A stretch of DNA of 17,726 nt from CAVPEW01 sp050247895 (GTDB taxonomy: Bacteria; Actinomycetota; Acidimicrobiia; Acidimicrobiales; VFJN01). The notes under the pieces are model-generated. The model saw nothing but the letters and a program-made list of their open reading frames with translations. It was not told the DNA's origin and searched no databases. Where the stretch lies: positions 1-17,726 of the forward strand of contig JBFWTJ010000037.1 in NCBI GenBank assembly GCA_050247895.1, given 5' to 3'. Made by a program: the position numbers and the translations under genes. Positions 13,592-17,726 of this stretch are shown piece by piece (positions within the stretch are counted from its first letter, which is position 1; each line of letters starts with the position of its first letter).

Positions 13592-13885
13592 GTGATCCGC
13601 CACGTCGTCCTCTTCCGCTTCGCGCCCGACGTGGCCGAACAGGAGCGGGCCGACCTGCTCGCCGAGCTGGCCAGCCTCCCCGACCGCTTCCCGGCCATGC
13701 GGCGCTTCGCGCTGGGCGCCAACCGCAGCGACCGCGACGACCGGTTCGGCCACGCCTTCTCGGTCGAGTTCGACGACCTCGACGCGCTCCGGGCGTACCT
13801 GACCAGCGACGAGCACGAGACCTTCGTGCGGGACCGCTTCCGGCCCCTGGTGGCCGAGCGGGCCATCGCCTCCTGGGAGGCGTGA
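13592..13885 (+). CDS. Dabb-domain (stress-responsive alpha/beta barrel) protein
   Basis: A 97-residue protein with the ferredoxin-like Dabb fold. The opening strand MIRHVVLFRF, the helix EQERADLLAELASLP (16-30), the strand FGHAFSVEFDDLDALRAYL (52-70) and the final HETFV...RPLV segment match the family closely in order and length. These small dimers appear in catabolic clusters as lactonase-, isomerase- or cyclase-like helpers (olivetolic acid cyclase is a plant relative), often with no proven role. The start is GTG at 13592; no strong Shine-Dalgarno is visible. It points away from the cupin unit and ends seven bases before the converging DppF-like gene. Confidence 0.85.
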   Translation: MIRHVVLFRFAPDVAEQERADLLAELASLPDRFPAMRRFALGANRSDRDDRFGHAFSVEFDDLDALRAYLTSDEHETFVRDRFRPLVAERAIASWEA

Positions 13886-13919
13886 GCCCCGCTCACGTGG
13901 GGGCCGGCGCCGCCCCCAC
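13867..13919. terminator. Three tandem inverted repeats at convergent gene ends
   Basis: CGCCTCC/GGAGGCG (13867-13882), CGTGAGC-CCC-GCTCACG (13881-13897) and GTGGGGGC/GCCCCCAC with a 7-base loop (13897-13919) follow one another. The middle hairpin spans both stop codons of the converging Dabb and DppF-like genes. A bidirectional terminator is likely, although no U-tract follows. Confidence 0.45.
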
Positions 13920-14942
13920 CGGGGCCGCCGGCACCGGCGCGGCCGACAGCTCGGCCAGGGGCCGGCCGCCCAGCGCCGGGCCCGTGGTGTGGAGGTGGCA
14001 GCTCACCGAACCGCCCCCCGGGACCTCGACGGGCTCGGGCGCCGTCGTCCGGCACACGTCCATGGCGTGGGGGCAGCGGGGGTGCAGCGCGCAGCCCTGC
14101 TCGGGGGCGTCGACGGCCAGGTCGCCCCGCAGCAGCACCCGCCGTCGGGCGCCCGCGCCGGGCCGGGGCTGGGGGACCGCGGCGAGCAGCGCCTGGGTGT
14201 AGGGGTGCGCGGTGGCGGCGAAGACCCGCTCGACCGGACCCTGCTCGACCAGCTTGCCCAGGTAGAGCACCGCCACGTCGTGGGCCACGTGGCGGACCAC
14301 CGAAAGGTCGTGCGAGATGAACAGGTACGACACGCCGAGCTCGCGCTGGAGCCGCTCGAGCAGGTCGATGACCTGGTTCTGGGTCGACACGTCCAGCGCG
14401 CTCACCGCCTCGTCGCACACCACGACCTTCGGCGTGACGGCCAGCGCCCGGGCGATGGCCAGCCGTTGGCGCTGCCCGCCGGAGAACTCGTGGGGCAGCC
14501 GGTCGGCCTGGTCGGCCCGCAGGCCGACCAGCTCCAGCAGCTCGGCCACCCGGCGCTCCCGGGCCCGGCGACCCAGGCGGGTGTGGACCTCCAGGGGCTC
14601 GCCGATGCTGCGCCCCACCGGCAGGATCGGGTCCAGCGACGAGTAGGGGTCCTGGAACACCATCTGCACCTCGCGCCGGGCCCGGCGCAGCGCGGCGCCC
14701 GACAGGCGGGTCAGGTCGCGGCCCCGGAGCTCGACGGTCCCGGCGTCGGGGTCGACCAGGCGCAGGATGGCCCGGCCGATCGTGGACTTGCCCGACCCCG
14801 ACTCGCCCACCAGGGCCAGGGTCCGTCCCTCGGCCAGTGCCAGGGACACGCCGTCGACGGCCCGGACCACGTGGCCCCCACCGAACAGGCCCCGCCCGGT
14901 GCGGAACGTCACGCCCAGGTCGCGCACCTCGAGGACCGTCAC
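13893..14942 (-). CDS. Peptide-type ABC importer ATPase (DppF/OppF-like)
   Basis: A 349-residue protein. It has Walker A GESGSGKST (46-54), Q-loop Gln97 (VFQDPYSSLDP), signature FSGGQRQR (153-160), Walker B VVVCDEAVSALD (173-184) and H-loop His211. The C-terminal oligopeptide extension carries Cys284, Cys290, Cys297 and Cys315 in the family's spacing (CALHPRCPHAMDVC). The last 35 residues are Ala/Pro-rich. The SSLDP loop and position after a DppD-like gene mark it as the F-type subunit. The GTG start at 14942 overlaps the DppD-like stop (GTGA). It pairs with that subunit to power uptake of peptides or another small solute. Confidence 0.92.
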   Translation of the reverse strand: MTVLEVRDLGVTFRTGRGLFGGGHVVRAVDGVSLALAEGRTLALVGESGSGKSTIGRAILRLVDPDAGTVELRGRDLTRLSGAALRRARREVQMVFQDPYSSLDPILPVGRSIGEPLEVHTRLGRRARERRVAELLELVGLRADQADRLPHEFSGGQRQRLAIARALAVTPKVVVCDEAVSALDVSTQNQVIDLLERLQRELGVSYLFISHDLSVVRHVAHDVAVLYLGKLVEQGPVERVFAATAHPYTQALLAAVPQPRPGAGARRRVLLRGDLAVDAPEQGCALHPRCPHAMDVCRTTAPEPVEVPGGGSVSCHLHTTGPALGGRPLAELSAAPVPAAPVGAAPAPT

Positions 14943-16021
14943 CGGGCCACGACCTCCACCGGCGCCGTCGGCACCACCGGGTCCTTCGGGTCCGGTCGCG
15001 GGCCCTCGGGCTCGGACGCGCCCCGCAGGTCCAGCTCGCCCACCCGCCCGCACCGGCTCGCGCGGTCGACCGTGGTCGGCCGCAGCGCGATCGGCGCCTC
15101 GCCGCAGATCTCGGTGGCGTGCCCGCAGCGGGGCGCGAAGCGGCAGCCGGCAGGGAAGCGGCCCGGCACCGGCGGCGTCCCCGGGATCCACTCCAGCGGC
15201 CCGGAGCGGGCGGTGATCCGGGGCGTCGCGGCGAGCAGCGCCTCGGTGTAGGGGTGGTGGGGCCGCTCGTAGAGGCCCGCCACCGGGCCGGCCTCGACGA
15301 CCTGGCCGGCGTACATGACCATCACCCGGTCCGAGATCTCGGCCACCACGCCCAGGTCGTGGCTGATGAAGACCATGGCCAGGTCGGACTCGTCGCGCAG
15401 CTCGACGAGCAGGTCGAGTATCTGGGCCTGCATGGTCACGTCCAGCGCGGTGGTGGGCTCGTCGGCGATCAGCACCGAGGGCTCGCAGCACAGGGCCATG
15501 GCGATGGCGGCACGCTGGCGCATGCCGCCGGAGAACTGGTGCGGGTAGGACCGGGCCCGCTGGGCGGCCCGGGGGATGCCGACCCGCTCCAGGCCCTCGA
15601 CCGCCCGCCGCCAGGCCTCCCGACGGCCCAGGCCGAGGTGGCGCCGGACCGTCTCGGCGATCTGCTCGCCGATCGTGAAGGCCGGGTTCAGGCTGGTCAT
15701 CGGCTCCTGGAACACCATGGCCATGCGGGCACCCCGCACGTCCTGGAGCTGGCGCTCGGAGCGGCCGGTGAGCTCCTCGCCCTGGAGGCGGACCGAGCCG
15801 TGGGCGATCCGGGCGAAGCGGCCGGGCAGCAGGCCCATCGTGGCCAGGCTCATCACCGTCTTGCCCGAACCCGACTCGCCGACCACGCCCAGCGTCGTCC
15901 CGCGGTCGAGGGAGAAGCCGGCCGACTCGACGATGGTGGTCCAGCCGTGGTCGCCGAGCATCTCCACGCTCAGGTCCTCGACCTCCAGGGCCGGGCCCGC
16001 GTGCACGGGGGCATCCCTCAC
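14939..16021 (-). CDS. Peptide-type ABC importer ATPase (DppD/OppD-like)
   Basis: A 360-residue protein. It has Walker A GESGSGKT (48-55), Q-loop Gln105 (VFQEPMTSLNP), signature FSGGMRQR (163-170), Walker B VLIADEPTTALD (183-194) and H-loop His221. The C-terminal domain has Cys293, Cys299, Cys306 and Cys324, the cysteine set typical of D/F subunits. The SLNP loop and gene order identify it as the D-type partner. A Pro/Glu-rich tail follows (about 336-360). The GTG at 16021 overlaps the stop of the DppC-like permease (GTGA). Confidence 0.92.
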   Translation of the reverse strand: MRDAPVHAGPALEVEDLSVEMLGDHGWTTIVESAGFSLDRGTTLGVVGESGSGKTVMSLATMGLLPGRFARIAHGSVRLQGEELTGRSERQLQDVRGARMAMVFQEPMTSLNPAFTIGEQIAETVRRHLGLGRREAWRRAVEGLERVGIPRAAQRARSYPHQFSGGMRQRAAIAMALCCEPSVLIADEPTTALDVTMQAQILDLLVELRDESDLAMVFISHDLGVVAEISDRVMVMYAGQVVEAGPVAGLYERPHHPYTEALLAATPRITARSGPLEWIPGTPPVPGRFPAGCRFAPRCGHATEICGEAPIALRPTTVDRASRCGRVGELDLRGASEPEGPRPDPKDPVVPTAPVEVVAR

Positions 16022-16953
16022 GAGGACCTCCGCCGCTCGTGGCCCAGGGCGTCCCGGAGGCCGTCGCCGGCCACGTTGAGGGCCAGGACCGTGATCATGA
16101 TCATGAGGCCGGGGTAGACGACCAGCCCGACCGAGCGCCCCAGGTAGAGGGAGGCCCGGGTCAGCATCGAGCCCCAGCTCGCCGTGGGGGGCTGCACGCC
16201 CAGCCCGAGGAAGCTCAACGTCGCCTCGGCCAGCATGGCCAGCCCGGCGGCGAGCGAGATCTGGACGATCACCGGCGAGAGCAGGTTGGGCAGGATGTGG
16301 CGCCGGATGATGGTCAGGGGCGGGGTCCCGATGCTCTGGGACGCCTCCACGAAGGTCTCCTCCCGCAGGCCGAGGGTGACCGAGCGGACCAGGCGGAAGA
16401 AGCGCGGCGCCGAGCCGATGCCCACGGCGAGCATGGCGTTGCGCAGGCTCGGCCCGAGCACCCCGGTGATGGCCACGGCCAGGATCAGCGGCGGGAAGCA
16501 CATGATCGTGTCGGCCACCCGGACCAGCAGCCGGTCGATCCGGCCCGCGGTGTAGCCGGCGACCAGGCCGGTGGGGACGCCCAGCACCACGCTGGTGACC
16601 ACCGCCTGGACCGCGGCCATCAGTGAGGTCCGCCCGGCGTGGAGCAGGCGGCTGAGCACGTCGCGCCCGAGCTCGTCGGTGCCCAGCAGGTGCTCGCCCG
16701 AGCTGGGGGCCAGCACGTTGCGCAGGTCCTGCTGGAGCGGGTCGTGGGGTGCGATCACCGGGGCGAGCAGGGCCGCGCCGCCGACCAGCACCAGCACCAC
16801 GAGGGCCACGACCGAGGACGGGCGCGAGAGGAAGCGCCGCAGGACCCGGGACGCGCCCTGCGGCCGGCGGACCGCGGGCGCGGCCTCGGTCGTCGCGGGC
16901 CGTCCCGGGGGAGCGGCGAACAGCCCGCCGGCGGGATCCACGGCGTCGGTCAT
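16018..16953 (-). CDS. Peptide-type ABC importer permease (DppC/OppC-like)
   Basis: A 311-residue inner-membrane protein. The N-terminal 45 residues are cytoplasmic and Pro/Ala-rich. A first membrane segment (about 47-68) is followed by the DppC-specific motif HLLGTDELGRDVLSRLLHAG (88-107). Later segments lie near 112-134, 153-167, 172-184, 228-250 and 278-295. The EAA loop is at about 200-225 (EASQSIGTPPLTIIRRHILP). The ATG at 16953 overlaps the DppB-like stop (ATGA). It forms the heterodimeric channel with the upstream DppB-like permease. Confidence 0.93.
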   Translation of the reverse strand: MTDAVDPAGGLFAAPPGRPATTEAAPAVRRPQGASRVLRRFLSRPSSVVALVVLVLVGGAALLAPVIAPHDPLQQDLRNVLAPSSGEHLLGTDELGRDVLSRLLHAGRTSLMAAVQAVVTSVVLGVPTGLVAGYTAGRIDRLLVRVADTIMCFPPLILAVAITGVLGPSLRNAMLAVGIGSAPRFFRLVRSVTLGLREETFVEASQSIGTPPLTIIRRHILPNLLSPVIVQISLAAGLAMLAEATLSFLGLGVQPPTASWGSMLTRASLYLGRSVGLVVYPGLMIMITVLALNVAGDGLRDALGHERRRSS

Positions 16954-17726
16954 ACGGTGCGCACCCTCGGGTTGAAGTAGCCCTGGAGCATGTCCACGGC
17001 GACGTTCATGACCAGCACGATCACGCCCGACACCAGCACGACGCCCTGGATCATGGGGATGTCCCGGTTCTGGACCGCCTGGACGGCGAGCTGCCCGAAG
17101 CCGGGGATGCCGAAGATCTGCTCGACGACGACCGAGCCGCCGAACATGAAGGCGAAGCGGGCGCTCATCACCGTCGCCATCGGCCCGACGGCGTTCTTGA
17201 GGGCGTGCTTGCCCAGCACCCGGTAGCGGCGCAGGCCCTTGGCCCGGGCCGTGCGGATGTAGTCGCGCTCGAGGACGCCGATGAGCGAGGCCCGCAGCTG
17301 GCGGGTGCCCTCGGCGATGGCCGCGGTGGCCAGGGTCAGCGCGGGCAGCGCGATCCGCTGGGCCCAGCCGACGGGGTCGTCGGTGAACGGCACGTAGCCC
17401 ACCGCGGGGACCCACTCGAGCTGGATGGAGAAGACCAGGATCAACAGGAACCCGAGCCAGAAGTTGGGCATGGCGATCCCCGCCGACGCGACGACGGTGG
17501 CCAGGCGGTCCACCCAGCTGTCGCGGGCGACGGCGGCGACGATGCCGGCCGGGATGCACACGGCCAGCGCGATCACCACCGACACCAGGGCCAGGCCGAA
17601 GGTGACCGGGAACCGCTCGCGGATGGCGTCGCTCACCTCACGGCTGCTGAACAGCGAGGTGCCCAGGTCGCCCTGCGCGGCGTTGGACACCCAGCGCCCG
17701 TACTGGACGGCGACCGGGTCGTCCAG
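16950..17726 (-). CDS. Peptide-type ABC importer permease (DppB/OppB-like), start beyond window
   Basis: The C-terminal 258 residues are visible; the 5' end lies past the right edge. The frame runs open to the edge and begins with LDDPVAVQYGRW followed by GDLGTSL, the well-known DppB stretch between the first membrane segment and the channel core. A GTG at 17690 is therefore internal, not the start. Later come four or five membrane segments, the EAA loop (RTARAKGLRRYRVLGKHALK) and the FGGSVVVEQIFGIPGFGQL motif typical of DppB. A binding-protein gene probably lies further upstream, outside the window. Confidence 0.93.
   Translation of the reverse strand: MDDPVAVQYGRWVSNAAQGDLGTSLFSSREVSDAIRERFPVTFGLALVSVVIALAVCIPAGIVAAVARDSWVDRLATVVASAGIAMPNFWLGFLLILVFSIQLEWVPAVGYVPFTDDPVGWAQRIALPALTLATAAIAEGTRQLRASLIGVLERDYIRTARAKGLRRYRVLGKHALKNAVGPMATVMSARFAFMFGGSVVVEQIFGIPGFGQLAVQAVQNRDIPMIQGVVLVSGVIVLVMNVAVDMLQGYFNPRVRTV

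Noticed and set aside
13893..15491. N-terminally extended DppF-like protein of 532 residues
   Set aside because: The extra 180 residues are an off-frame reading of the DppD-like gene; the GTG at 14942 with a GTGA overlap explains the true start. The same applies to extended frames before the DppD-like, DppC-like, Rieske beta and first permease genes.
1..17726. CRISPR arrays, tRNA or rRNA genes, insertion sequences, prophage genes
   Set aside because: I looked for regular direct repeats, cloverleaf-like sequences and transposase or integrase motifs on both strands and saw none.

Overview
The window is GC-rich bacterial DNA (about 70% or more by eye) with tightly packed genes, many GTG starts and stop/start overlaps of the GTGA, ATGA or TGATG kind. 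This fits a high-GC actinobacterium. A more exact placement, such as Acidimicrobiia, would be a guess. I see no rRNA, tRNA, CRISPR array, insertion sequence or integrase. Both edges cut genes: a glutamine-synthetase-like gene on the left and a DppB-type permease gene on the right.

Layout, left to right. (1) 1-1176, minus strand: creatininase-family hydrolase followed by a glutamine-synthetase-like enzyme (edge-truncated). (2) 1420-2268, plus strand: polysaccharide-deacetylase/allantoinase-type hydrolase, divergent from block 1. (3) 2312-3133, minus strand: an IclR-family regulator, the only transcription factor in the window. (4) 10728 down to 3260, minus strand: a likely eight-gene operon. 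In order it holds a TauD/TfdA-type 2-oxoglutarate dioxygenase, a lipoprotein substrate-binding protein, two TauC/SsuC-like permeases, a TauB/SsuB-like ATPase, Rieske dioxygenase alpha and beta subunits, and a two-domain VOC extradiol ring-cleavage dioxygenase. (5) 13491 down to 10801, minus strand: cupin, FAH-family hydrolase/hydratase, HpcH/HpaI-type aldolase and isochorismatase-family cysteine amidohydrolase. (6) 13592-13885, plus strand: a small Dabb-domain protein. (7) 17726 down to 13893, minus strand: DppB-, DppC-, DppD- and DppF-like parts of a peptide-type ABC importer whose binding protein is not in the window.

Blocks 1-6 read as a catabolic island. An importer brings in a small organic anion or aromatic. 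The Rieske oxygenase hydroxylates the ring and the extradiol enzyme opens it. The FAH and HpcH enzymes could finish a meta-cleavage-like lower pathway. Four nitrogen-handling families (creatininase, polysaccharide-deacetylase/allantoinase, isochorismatase-type amidase, glutamine-synthetase-like ligase) suggest that the substrate carries an amine, amide or lactam nitrogen. The exact substrate cannot be read from the sequence.

The most interesting structural signal is a repeated operator-like element, GAGA-N5-TCTC within ATGAGA...TCTCAT arms. It occurs in the promoter regions of the catabolic units and nowhere else that I noticed. The best copy (10783-10805) is a perfect 9-bp inverted repeat. 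It sits directly upstream of a near-consensus promoter, TTGACG-N17-TATGTT, for the eight-gene operon. The IclR-type protein is the obvious candidate binder. A second oddity is the isochorismatase-family gene, whose only well-placed ribosome binding site points to an ATC start codon.
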